A stretch of DNA of 64,000 nt, taken from the NCBI GenBank assembly GCA_028821605.1, contig JAPPFM010000040.1, positions 22,501 to 86,500 of the forward strand, read 5' to 3'. The notes beneath the pieces were generated by a model, which had not been told where the DNA came from, ran no database searches, and was given only the letters and a program-made list of their open reading frames with translations. Each line of letters opens with the position of its first letter. Position 1 is the stretch's first letter. Origin of the DNA: Candidatus Poribacteria bacterium. Lineage in GTDB: Bacteria > Poribacteria > WGA-4E > WGA-3G. Both the position numbers and the translations under genes were made by a program. Shown here one piece after another: positions 25,537 through 33,987 of this stretch.

Positions 25537-26715
25537 ATGAACAACGATCAATCACCTGAGAAAGAAGTCTATCGCGCCCCGGCTTTTGCTGATTTCAAAC
25601 CGGAACTCGCGGCACCCGGATCCACACCGGAACGGTTAGCGCACTTGAAGGAGCACGGTTTCGTTATCATCAACGACTTTGTTGATAATCCGTGGATCCC
25701 ACTTCTCCGAGAGGCGGGCAGACGGGTTACACAAGCGTGTGCGCCAGAAAACGGCTATGACATCATCGATTGTTCAAAGGGATACGTTCACCGCGGCGGC
25801 GAGAGCGAACCTTGGGCAATCCGAGGCATAATTCATCCAGCTTTTAAAGAACCCGCTTTCGCTGAATTTTACGGGTCGCCAGATTTCACTGGCTTTGTCC
25901 AGTCTTGGTGTGGCGCGGCACCTGAAGACCTTGTCATGACGAATATACTCCTCTGGTGCAATCCGCGCAAAAACGAACATAAACTCGGTTGGCACAGAGA
26001 TACGACATGGTGGGGTACTGGAGAGGGTTACTTCTCACAAGAAAGTCGCACAGAAGGTCCCGAAGCCTACTCCGAGGAGGTTGAGCGGATCCGCTGGAAA
26101 GAAATTCAGGAAGAAAATGAGAAGCGGATTACCGAACCGAAAGGTGTGGGTATGTTCTTAGCACTCGCAGATGATGAATGCCATGAACTCGTTGTAGGAA
26201 GCCACAGCCGGTGGCGAACTCCTCTTGAGCATGACGTGCTACTGCCAAAATCCATGAAGGATCAGGGTATTCCCTATACACCGAGTTGGAACGGTACGGA
26301 TCCACTTCCTGGACAGGTCGCGATTCGGCTCAAGGCTGGCCAAGCACTCATCCGTAACGGCACGACGATTCATACGGGACACACCGTACCTGAGCGTGAA
26401 CGCAATACGCTCTCAATCGGTTGGTCGAAGTGGCAAGGTCCCTCCGACGAGGAGCCAAAGGTCGTTGATGCGCGATTCGCGTGGCAACTCGACCCTGCCG
26501 TTCGTGAAGCACTTCCTCACGAATGGATGAAGACAGCGTGGGATCGCTGGGCAGCAAACATCAAACTCGGCGATAGGCTTGAAGACCGCTACGCAGGTTT
26601 TGATATCGAACGCATCAAAGCGGGCGAAGTGGTCGGATGGCGAACTGAATTGGAACGTCAAGCCGCTGCTGCAGGCGATAAGTGGGAACGCTACCAGACG
26701 GTGTCCGAATCCTAA
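25537..26715 (+). CDS. Phytanoyl-CoA dioxygenase (PhyH) family protein
   Basis: 392 residues from ATG 25537, with AAAGGAGG upstream. The early GFVIINDFVDNP is the usual N-terminal motif of the family. Iron ligands are visible as WHRDTTWW (H-x-D, near residue 151) and the distal His in IRNGTTIHTGHTVPERERNTLSIGW, whose downstream Arg would hold 2-oxoglutarate. It is longer than average (~280-300) because of an insertion (GEGYFSQESRTEGPEAY and following) after the H-x-D motif. The family hydroxylates or halogenates small molecules with Fe(II) and 2-oxoglutarate; the substrate here is unknown. Monocistronic with a strong terminator. Confidence 0.85.
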   Translation: MNNDQSPEKEVYRAPAFADFKPELAAPGSTPERLAHLKEHGFVIINDFVDNPWIPLLREAGRRVTQACAPENGYDIIDCSKGYVHRGGESEPWAIRGIIHPAFKEPAFAEFYGSPDFTGFVQSWCGAAPEDLVMTNILLWCNPRKNEHKLGWHRDTTWWGTGEGYFSQESRTEGPEAYSEEVERIRWKEIQEENEKRITEPKGVGMFLALADDECHELVVGSHSRWRTPLEHDVLLPKSMKDQGIPYTPSWNGTDPLPGQVAIRLKAGQALIRNGTTIHTGHTVPERERNTLSIGWSKWQGPSDEEPKVVDARFAWQLDPAVREALPHEWMKTAWDRWAANIKLGDRLEDRYAGFDIERIKAGEVVGWRTELERQAAAAGDKWERYQTVSES

Positions 26716-26728
26716 AAGCACAAAATTT

Positions 26729-26763
26729 AGAGGCGGATCTTCAAATCCGCCTCTTTCTTTTTT
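26729..26763 (+). terminator. Rho-independent terminator after PhyH gene
   Basis: Perfect 10-bp stem AGAGGCGGAT / ATCCGCCTCT (26729-26738, 26745-26754) with a six-base loop and a T-rich tail. Confidence 0.9.
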
Positions 26764-26988
26764 AAGCCGACCCCCGATGTTCTTCTGTAGGAGCGAGATA
26801 CAACTCACGACACTTACCGACTGCTGATGGCTGAATGAAGATTAAGAATTGAATTGGGTAATGTATGTGTTCATTGTCTGAAGCAGGATTTACAGGATTC
26901 TAAGGATTCGCTGGATTATGGAGCCTTCTTGATTGAAAACTGTGCTTTATAGAATTACCCAAATATTTTATTAAACCTCATATAGCCA

Positions 26989-27975
26989 TTAAGCTGGTGG
27001 GGCAATTAGACGGACAAATGAACGCGAAACCTCATCCAATTCCTCTCGAACTTCTGCATCAAGCTCCCAACCGACACCGCCAAGCGTATCGTCAAGTTGT
27101 TCAATCGTATCGCTGCCACTAATTGCGACAGTGACTTCCGGATGCGATAATACCCACGCCACGGCGAGTTGGGCGGGTGTTTTACCTAACTCCGCTGCGA
27201 GCCGTTTGAGGGTTATGATTACCTGTCCGGTCGGACCACTCATCCGTTGCGCGAATTCCTCGCGTAATCGCGTTCCCCATAAAGTGCCAGCGGGTGGTGG
27301 TTCATCGGGTGAATAGACACCGCTCAATAAACCGACCGCTAACGGACTATAAGCCATAACGCCTAACCCTTCCTCACGTACCAAACCGAACAACTCAGTC
27401 TCCATATCCCGATTCAGTAGGTTATACATGTTCTGAATGCACATATAGGGTGTTGCGTTAATTCTATCAGCGATCCAGAGTGCCTTACACGCCTGCCACG
27501 CTTGATGATTGCAGCAACCGATATAGCGCACCTTACCCGAACGCACGAGATCATCCATTGCGCGAACCGTCTCTTCCTGTGGGGTCCCTTCATCATACGC
27601 ATGAATGAGGTAGACATCAATATGGTCGGTGTTGAGTCGCTTCAAGGAACGCTCGACCTCACGCATGATATGGTATCTTGACAATCCTTGATCGTTCGGA
27701 CCTGGACCGATCTGGCTGAAAACCTTTGACGTAATTACAACGTCATCGCGTTTGCCCTGAATCGCTTTACCCAGAACCTCCTCAGAACGACCAATGTTGG
27801 CGCGATCGTCCATAAGCCCATAGATATTGGCGCAATCAATGAAGTTGATGCCAGAATCGATGGCGTGTTCAATGAGTCTTTGGGCTTCATTCGCGTCGCC
27901 TTGTCCTCTGAGTCCCAAGCCCAATGCGAGCGGACTCACTTTAACGCCTGCTTTTCCAAAATTGACATATTCCAT
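26989..27975 (-). CDS. Aldo/keto reductase
   Basis: 328 residues, typical AKR length. The catalytic tetrad is complete: Asp and Tyr in INFIDCANIYG (about residues 47 and 52), Lys in DVVITSKVF (near 83) and His in DVYLIHAYDEG (near 125). It begins MEYVNFGKAGVKVSPLALGLGLRG, the standard N terminus of the AKR12/yeaE-like voltage-channel-related group. It uses NADPH to reduce aldehydes or ketones, or the reverse; the substrate is unknown. It lies 44 bases after the RluD gene on the same strand and may be cotranscribed. Confidence 0.9.
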   Translation of the reverse strand: MEYVNFGKAGVKVSPLALGLGLRGQGDANEAQRLIEHAIDSGINFIDCANIYGLMDDRANIGRSEEVLGKAIQGKRDDVVITSKVFSQIGPGPNDQGLSRYHIMREVERSLKRLNTDHIDVYLIHAYDEGTPQEETVRAMDDLVRSGKVRYIGCCNHQAWQACKALWIADRINATPYMCIQNMYNLLNRDMETELFGLVREEGLGVMAYSPLAVGLLSGVYSPDEPPPAGTLWGTRLREEFAQRMSGPTGQVIITLKRLAAELGKTPAQLAVAWVLSHPEVTVAISGSDTIEQLDDTLGGVGWELDAEVREELDEVSRSFVRLIAPPA

Positions 27976-28019
27976 AGATAGATTTCCTGAACCTCTCGTG
28001 AATTGATTTAGTTTATTTT

Positions 28020-29012
28020 CTAATCACCGCTTTTACGGGCATCTGTCTGCATTCGCAAGGCATTTACAACCCGTTGCATATTTTTCGGGATCGGTGCCGA
28101 AAAAGTCAAGTTTTCGCCTGTCGCTGGATGTTCAAAGCCGAGCAGGCGCGCATGCAACGCCTGACGTTTCAACTGAGCGAGTGCGCGTTTCAGTTCGGTT
28201 GTATCGGCATCATTCAAAGCACGCTGTTCGCCCCCATAAATCGCGTCACCAACCACTGGGTGACCGATGTGCTGCAGATGTACTCGAATCTGATGGAGCC
28301 TTCCAGTTTCCAATGTCAGCTGAACAAGCGCAAATTGAGAGTAGGTTTCTAAAACCTCATAATGTGTGATAGCGTGTCGTCCCCCGGTTTCAACTGTCGT
28401 CATTCGCCGTCTATCTCTTCGACTTCGAGCAATTCGAGCGTCAATCGTTCCTGTGGCTTTCGCAGGGGTCCCACACACGATAGCGACATATTGGCGCGTA
28501 ATGCTATGTTGTTCAAACTGCGCGGAAAGCCCGCGATGCACGACATCCGTTTTCGCGACAACGAGAACACCCGACGTATCCTTATCCAGTCTGTGAACAA
28601 TTCCTGGACGCTCCACACCGCCGATGCCAGAAAGGTCTGTCGGACAGTGCGCGAGCAACGCATTGACAAGTGTGCCGACATTCACACCGTTCGCAGGATG
28701 AACAAGCATGCCTGCGGGCTTATTGAGCACAATCAAGTCGCTATCCTCGTGAAGAATGTCAAGCGGAATTCGCTCAGGTTGAAGCGTTTCCAGAGGACGT
28801 GGCGGCGGAAGCGTCAAGGACACGCGGTCGCCGTCCCGGAGCGCATAACTCGGTTGTTTAGCCACTTTACCGTTAATGGTGGCATCACCATTACGAATCA
28901 GGCGTTGAAGATAGGTTCGAGATACCCCCTCCGTTGCGTTGAGAAGAAAGCGATCCAACCGCTCACCAGACTGATTCGTTTGGATGTCGTAAACCCGGGT
29001 TTCATTTTTCAT
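28020..29012 (-). CDS. rluD: Ribosomal large subunit pseudouridine synthase RluD family
   Basis: 330 residues from ATG 29012, with a GGAA site; a start at 29030 would add six residues. N-terminal S4 RNA-binding domain (RLDRFLLNATEGVSRTYLQRLIRNGDATING, about residues 18-48), then the RluA-type catalytic domain with the nucleophilic Asp in GIVHRLDKDTSGVLVVAK (near residue 145). GRLHQIRVHLQHIGHPVVGDAIYG is the second family signature. It isomerises uridines in 23S rRNA helix 69 or similar sites; members with this architecture can also be RluC-type, so the target is not certain. AKR follows on the same strand. Confidence 0.88.
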   Translation of the reverse strand: MKNETRVYDIQTNQSGERLDRFLLNATEGVSRTYLQRLIRNGDATINGKVAKQPSYALRDGDRVSLTLPPPRPLETLQPERIPLDILHEDSDLIVLNKPAGMLVHPANGVNVGTLVNALLAHCPTDLSGIGGVERPGIVHRLDKDTSGVLVVAKTDVVHRGLSAQFEQHSITRQYVAIVCGTPAKATGTIDARIARSRRDRRRMTTVETGGRHAITHYEVLETYSQFALVQLTLETGRLHQIRVHLQHIGHPVVGDAIYGGEQRALNDADTTELKRALAQLKRQALHARLLGFEHPATGENLTFSAPIPKNMQRVVNALRMQTDARKSGD

Positions 29013-29195
29013 TGCGGAATTCCGCCGCATCCATCGGTGGATGTTCTGGCTGCCAAGCGTTGATACACGAAAAATCTTTCCTTTTGTCTCAAATCAACTC
29101 GGATTTGAACTTCAAGGCATTATACACGCTCGGCTCATATTTGTCAATCGCTTCGATCACGGCATTCGAGTCATTCCTCGCCGTATAATTTTGAT

Positions 29196-29224
29196 TTGAC
29201 ACTTAACACGGAATATGATACCCT
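29196..29224 (+). promoter_or_regulatory. Candidate promoter upstream of truA
   Basis: TTGACA (29196-29201), a 17-base spacer and TACCCT (29219-29224). It lies 44 bases before the duplicated, truncated truA start at 29268 rather than the working start at 29448. Confidence 0.45.
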
Positions 29225-29258
29225 TTATTTATCTTACTTCATAAGTGCCCAACAATAG

Positions 29259-29459
29259 GGTGACATCATGCGAAATATCCATAAGTCAATTTAGGCTGCT
29301 ATAAACATTCCGTCCCTACGGGACTAAAGAGGGAGCTTAGGGTATACAAGGTTTTCTGTCTAAAATCCTGCGCAGTTGCAAACTGCACCTACCAGATATG
29401 GAAGTCGAGGCTGTTATTTTCCTTAAATTGATACCTATGGTGACGTCATGCGAAACATC
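29259..29459 (+). repeat. Duplicated truA start flanking a repeat-rich insert
   Basis: GGTGACATCATGCGAAATATC (29259-29279) and GGTGACGTCATGCGAAACATC (29439-29459) match at 19 of 21 positions, 180 bases apart. The first copy makes a nine-codon frame MRNIHKSI ending at 29294. Between the copies are a ccgtccctacggga palindrome, a gcagttgcaaactgc palindrome and aaattgatacctatggtg, all words shared with repeats elsewhere (61393-61410, 63017-63035). Confidence 0.7.
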
Positions 29460-30242
29460 AAACTCGTGCTTGAATATGATGGCACGAATTACCATGGATG
29501 GCAAACACAGCCGAACCTCCCAACTGTCCAAGAGACAGTTGAAAAGTCCTTAGCAAAACTAACCAAAAGCCCAATACAAATTATCGGGGCGGGGAGGACC
29601 GACAGTGGTGTCCACGCGGAGGGACAGGTCGCAAACTTCTATACAGATTCAGAGATACCCCTTGTTGCATTCGAGAAAGGACTCAACTCCATTTTGCCAC
29701 GGGATATTGTCGTCTGTGCTGCGACAGATGTGCCATCGGAATTTCACGCCCGCTTCAGTGCCACAAGCCGGCGTTACCGATACACGATTTTGAATCGGGC
29801 ATACCCCGCCGCACTTTTCCGACACACAAGCCACCTCTTCCCGAAAGCAATTGATATCTCGCGAACGAATGACCTCTGCCAAATTCTGGTTGGAAAACAG
29901 GATTTCTCCTCTTTCCAAAAGACAGGAAGCGATCGGCTAAATCCTGTGTGTGAAATCTATGAGGCTCACTGGTGGAAGAAAGAGCCGTATATCTACTTTG
30001 AAATCGAAGCGGACGCGTTTTTACGAGGCATGGTGCGTGCGATCACCGGTACCATCCTAACTCTTAATAGCACGTTTTGGAAACCTACACGCTGCACCAA
30101 ACATACGAAATGCCAAGATGCGGAGATGGAGCTCCGCTGTATTTTGGAGGCAAAGAATAGAGATGCAGCAGGGGTATCGGTACCCGCACACGGACTATCC
30201 CTCATTGAAGTTAAATATAACGACTCACAACTTTTACGGTGA
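29448..30242 (+). CDS. truA: tRNA pseudouridine(38-40) synthase TruA
   Basis: 264 residues. It starts MRNIKLVLEYDGTNYHGWQTQ, the TruA N terminus. The catalytic Asp is in GAGRTDSGVHAEGQVANF near residue 54. SATSRRYRYTI and the C-terminal LRGMVRAITGTIL follow, all family signatures. It modifies U38-U40 in the anticodon arm of many tRNAs. The C-terminal ~45 residues (NSTFWKPTRCTKHTKC and on) look looser than usual, but the protein ends with the normal AHGLSLIEVKY. No clear Shine-Dalgarno beyond GGTGA before the ATG; the 5' end has been rebuilt by a repeat insertion (see separate entry). Confidence 0.93.
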   Translation: MRNIKLVLEYDGTNYHGWQTQPNLPTVQETVEKSLAKLTKSPIQIIGAGRTDSGVHAEGQVANFYTDSEIPLVAFEKGLNSILPRDIVVCAATDVPSEFHARFSATSRRYRYTILNRAYPAALFRHTSHLFPKAIDISRTNDLCQILVGKQDFSSFQKTGSDRLNPVCEIYEAHWWKKEPYIYFEIEADAFLRGMVRAITGTILTLNSTFWKPTRCTKHTKCQDAEMELRCILEAKNRDAAGVSVPAHGLSLIEVKYNDSQLLR

Positions 30243-30367
30243 ATAGTCGTCAGCAATCAGCGGTCAGTCAAGAGCGTATTAAGGGTATTACAAACAATGG
30301 CAATCGCCACAAGCACATGCTGAAAGCGAATAGCCGACAACCGAAAACTACCTAAAAGGAGTTCTTC

Positions 30368-31381
30368 ATGAACTATGCCCAGGTCTTGAATGAATTGGAA
30401 ACTTTAGTCAATGAAACCTTCGCACTTTGGGAGCACAACCGCGTCGGCTTCCAATGGCGACATTATACATGGAATCACAGCATGCGTGTGCGTGCGACGA
30501 GTATGGAACTCGGTAGACGGGAAGGCGGCGACGTGAAACTGCTTGAGGTTGCTGGCACGCTGCACGACATCACTAAACGATATGACGGTGATTTTAAGAC
30601 CGACAAGGAAGGAAAACGTGTCTTCAACCCTGAAGGTTTCTGGTTAAACGAGACGCTTACACCAGCAGGTCAGAACATCGTTACGGAACTTTACGACAAG
30701 CATAACCTCCACGGTAAGGTCCATCACGAATCTGGGGCAGTTATTACTGAGAATATTTTGGCGATGTACGACTTTGAACCGGATTTCGTAGAAGCTGCGA
30801 CAGCTGTTGTCTTCGCACATCTAAAGCCTACGAACCTCACAGAGGAGAACTTTAAACTGCTCTACAACAGGATTGAAAACCAGATCCTCTATGATGCAGA
30901 CACTATGGATCCGAACGTCGGCTATACCGGTTTTTTCCGAAACATTCACATTCACGCCTATTTCGCACTCCAACGCGGAAGTTTCGATTTAGAGGATTAT
31001 GTGCGGAACCTGCCGCGCTGGATTAACTCCAAGCAGGAATTCGTTGACAAACTTCTAACCGAATCCTCTCGTGAACTTGCCCAAGGGCGACAGGACAGGA
31101 ATCAGCGGCTTTTCTTGCAAATGGTAGATGAATTAGACGATATGGAGATCAATCGGAAATACGGGCTGCTCGGTATCATCGAATATTTTGTGAGCGAAAA
31201 TGAGGACCCGCACTTCTTGAACCAACTTAACCACCTGACAAATGAGTGGCTGCCACAAAGGAAACAGTGGTTGGCAGAAGAGGAGAAAGACGCATCAGCA
31301 CGTGACCGCGCCCAAGCGGCTATTGATCGGGTTGACGATTTCCTGACGCTAATGACCCGCGAAAGCAAGGGAGAGGTTTAA
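30368..31381 (+). CDS. HD-domain hydrolase
   Basis: 337 residues, with AAAAGGAG before the ATG. The HD metal motif is readable: His in WNHSMRVRATSMEL (near residue 38), the LHDIT pair near residue 67, and a later Asp in ILYDADTMD. Such proteins are metal-dependent phosphohydrolases acting on nucleotides or cyclic nucleotides. The second half (residues ~190-337) is helical and charged with no recognised domain. It is 27 bases ahead of a PhyH-type dioxygenase, so the two are likely cotranscribed; this resembles the pairing of HD hydrolases with iron oxygenases in phosphonate or inositol oxidation, but that link is only a suggestion. Confidence 0.75.
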   Translation: MNYAQVLNELETLVNETFALWEHNRVGFQWRHYTWNHSMRVRATSMELGRREGGDVKLLEVAGTLHDITKRYDGDFKTDKEGKRVFNPEGFWLNETLTPAGQNIVTELYDKHNLHGKVHHESGAVITENILAMYDFEPDFVEAATAVVFAHLKPTNLTEENFKLLYNRIENQILYDADTMDPNVGYTGFFRNIHIHAYFALQRGSFDLEDYVRNLPRWINSKQEFVDKLLTESSRELAQGRQDRNQRLFLQMVDELDDMEINRKYGLLGIIEYFVSENEDPHFLNQLNHLTNEWLPQRKQWLAEEEKDASARDRAQAAIDRVDDFLTLMTRESKGEV

Positions 31382-31408
31382 GGCAAACTTGCCAAGAAGG
31401 AGTTTTTT

Positions 31409-32272
31409 ATGAATAACGTAGCAACGGGAGCACATACAGACGCTGTTCAATTTCCGTATCCAGTAGACCTTTATCGTTTTGACACGAGTGCGAAGGGAAT
31501 CTCTGGTGGATTTCCAGCCGTAACCGAGGCAGACATCGAATACTTCCATCAATATGGTTACCTCGTCATCAATGATGCCTTCAGTCCGACCGAAGTCGAA
31601 GATGCATTGGCAGGGATGGTTCATCTGATGGATGGGAAATGCCCCGATTTCCGAGCGATTCAATTTGAACCGAAACTCGCCAAGCAGAAAAACGAAATGG
31701 AAGTTCAAGAACGTCGGGACGCTATCAGAAAAATCTTCCGTTTCGTAGACTATGAACCGCGTCTGAATGCGCTGGCAGCCCATTCAGGTCTTCTCGGTGT
31801 GCTTGAACAAATTATGGGGGATACACCTGAACTGTTTCAAGACATGGCACTTGTTAAACCCCCACGTCACGGGTCGGAAAAACCGTGGCATCAGGATTGC
31901 GCCTACTTCAACTTACCGGAAGGAACAACGGTTGTTGGCGTATGGATCGCCTTAGACGAAGCCACCCCCGAAAACGGATGCTTACACGTGATACCTGGCT
32001 CAAATAATGAGGGCCCGATGATCCATTTCAAACGGCGGGATTGGCAGATTTGCGATACAGATGTACCAGTAGGACGTGATACAATGGTTCCGCTTAAGCC
32101 GGGCGGTTGTCTCTTCTGGCACGGGTTGACGCATCACGGTAGTCCTGTCAATCAATCGGAGCAACGGCGCCGCGCGCTACAGTTCCATTATAAACCGGCG
32201 AGCTGCGAAGAAATTACAACGCAGGAACGGATGGAAGTTTATGGAAGTGAAGGGAAAGACGTAGATTGCTGA
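31409..32272 (+). CDS. Phytanoyl-CoA dioxygenase (PhyH) family protein, PHYHD1-like
   Basis: 287 residues, with AGAAGGAG upstream. It shows the complete family set: an N-terminal FHQYGYLVINDAFSPTEV, iron ligands in KPWHQDCAYFNLP (H-x-D near residue 158), GVWIALDEATPENGCLHVIPGSN, and the distal His with its Arg in LFWHGLTHHGSPVNQSEQRRRALQFHY. The full spacing suggests an active Fe(II)/2-oxoglutarate oxygenase. The length and the ALDEAT...NGCL motif resemble PHYHD1. It follows the HD hydrolase by 27 bases. Substrate unknown. Confidence 0.88.
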   Translation: MNNVATGAHTDAVQFPYPVDLYRFDTSAKGISGGFPAVTEADIEYFHQYGYLVINDAFSPTEVEDALAGMVHLMDGKCPDFRAIQFEPKLAKQKNEMEVQERRDAIRKIFRFVDYEPRLNALAAHSGLLGVLEQIMGDTPELFQDMALVKPPRHGSEKPWHQDCAYFNLPEGTTVVGVWIALDEATPENGCLHVIPGSNNEGPMIHFKRRDWQICDTDVPVGRDTMVPLKPGGCLFWHGLTHHGSPVNQSEQRRRALQFHYKPASCEEITTQERMEVYGSEGKDVDC

Positions 32273-32276
32273 GTAT

Positions 32277-32465
32277 TAGTTATCGGTTATCGGTTGATTG
32301 ACTGTCAGCCATCGGCTATCGGAGGAATGGCAAAGAGGCTATCGGCTGTCGGCGGTCAGCAAAGAGGTGTATTTGTAACAATCGAATCTCATTTGGAATA
32401 TTCGAGGCATGGGTGAATTGTTACCGAAACTCCTCTTTACCGATTGCTGACTGCTGATAGCCACT
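32277..32465. repeat. Long imperfect inverted repeat (MITE-like)
   Basis: The left arm (ggctatcggctgtcggcggtcagcaaagagg area, 32338-32366) pairs imperfectly with the right arm (cctctttaccgattgctgactgctgatagcc area, 32431-32461). An inner pair TGTAACAAT / ATTGTTAC is nested inside. It contains the tatcgg/gtcagc words of the dispersed family. Noncoding, between a PhyH gene and a convergent oxidoreductase. Confidence 0.6.
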
Positions 32466-32468
32466 ATG

Positions 32469-33521
32469 CTACTTCGTCTGTTCAGGGAAGGGTGCACGGA
32501 TATCGTAACGTCCTTCAACAAATACCGGTAACTTTCCACCTTCAACCAAAAGGTCAAGCGGGTTTGGGCGCGTTTTTAAGGGGAAGGTTACAACGTCTTG
32601 GAGGCGCAACGATTCATAAATCGCCATCAGGATTTCTATGGTGCAAAGCCCATGTCTGCCAGCATTGCGATGTTCCTCAACATCACCTTCAATCCAGGCT
32701 AACATCTCATCAAATTGATTGGGTTCGCTTTGGCGGGGTTCAATAACCTGCCAGCCAGCGGCTTTGCTGTTGAGCAATTCAATTGTGCCGTTTTCACCGC
32801 GACGGAGCTGCCCATCGTCTCCATAGACGACATCGCCTCGGAGTCCGGGTTCGGGTAAATCGCTTTCATAGATTCCGCGGATCCCGCCTTCAAAGCAGAT
32901 TTCCGCCATGCAGAGATCTTCGGTCCTCACCCGGCGTTCCCAGCGATCGGTTTTGCGTGCGACCTGACCGATAAGCCATTTGGGTTCAGGGTCACCAAGG
33001 ATGTAGCGCATTTCGTCGATCTCGTGTGTGCCACGGTTCAGCAATCCGTGTCCATCGCGCCGGAGCATCGCTTGGGATTGACCAATTGCTCCCTCTTGGA
33101 TCAGGCGACGAGCCTCACAGTTTTGACCACTAAAACGCCGTTGATGTCCGACCACTAACTTGACATTGTGTTTCTCACAGGCATCCATCATGTCCTGTGC
33201 ATCGCCGACGGAAGCTGCCATAGGTTTTTCGGTAATAACACCCAACACCCCGTTTTCAGCAGCAGCGATTGTCGGTTCAGCGCGGACACTCTGCCACGTG
33301 GTGATACTAACGATGTCCAAGTCCTCTTTCTCGCACATTTCACCGAAATCGGTATAGTGGGTTGGAAGTGCGAATTCTTCAGCGAATTTCGCGGCGGATG
33401 CTTCACTGATGTCGGAAGCCGTGACCACTTCGGCACGCCCCGTATTGGTCCAATTATTTGCGTGGGAACGTCCCATACCACCGCACCCAATAATTCCAAC
33501 ACGATATGTTTTATCTGCCAT
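32469..33521 (-). CDS. Gfo/Idh/MocA family oxidoreductase
   Basis: 350 residues. The N-terminal Rossmann domain starts YRVGIIGCGGMGRSHANNW. The family EKP motif occurs as GVITEKPMAASVGDAQ near residue 98. The catalytic domain has GHQRRFSGQN and RGTHEIDEMRYILGDPE (the H that often acts as acid/base). It interconverts a hydroxyl and a ketone on a sugar, inositol or related compound using NAD(P). No other sugar gene adjoins, so the substrate is unknown. The upstream side holds dispersed repeats. Confidence 0.88.
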   Translation of the reverse strand: MADKTYRVGIIGCGGMGRSHANNWTNTGRAEVVTASDISEASAAKFAEEFALPTHYTDFGEMCEKEDLDIVSITTWQSVRAEPTIAAAENGVLGVITEKPMAASVGDAQDMMDACEKHNVKLVVGHQRRFSGQNCEARRLIQEGAIGQSQAMLRRDGHGLLNRGTHEIDEMRYILGDPEPKWLIGQVARKTDRWERRVRTEDLCMAEICFEGGIRGIYESDLPEPGLRGDVVYGDDGQLRRGENGTIELLNSKAAGWQVIEPRQSEPNQFDEMLAWIEGDVEEHRNAGRHGLCTIEILMAIYESLRLQDVVTFPLKTRPNPLDLLVEGGKLPVFVEGRYDIRAPFPEQTK

Positions 33522-33987
33522 CTGTTATACCTTTTTATGGTTATGGGTTATCAGTTTTCAGTTAAGAGGGAGCTTTGTAACAATTCACCACTTCCCGGAG
33601 CCCCAAATTTCGGCAGCTTGTTACAAAAGGCACAAACTGGAAAGTTCGCGCTACATTTGTGGCATATCTGGCGCAAACTATAAAGTTCGCGCTACATTTA
33701 TCAAACTCACGTTACAAAAGCATTTCTTAACCGACGACTTCTGTCTCACAAGAATCATATATTATCAGAGATTGCCTGTCTATACAAGAAAATTTTCTGA
33801 AAAAGTGCCAATTTATCGTGATATTGACTCTCTCTAAGACAACATGTGTCTTTTTGGACACAACTTCACAAACCGAAAAGCCTTGTAACGCCATAGTTTT
33901 GTAACATATATCTAATTGGCATCGTTTATGCAGGTAGGAATAACACAATCCATATTCCGCGACGAAAATTTGTGAAGGAGTAGGAAA
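33522..33987. repeat. Repeat-bearing intergenic region upstream of murA
   Basis: 466 bases with no convincing gene. Features: a tatcagttttcagttaagagg unit (33547-33567), a tgtaacaatt...ttgttaca inverted pair (33576-33628), and a 42-base direct repeat with core aaagttcgcgctacattt (33640-33657 and 33681-33698). The right part is AT-rich and probably holds the murA promoter, but I see no strong -35/-10 pair. Confidence 0.6.
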
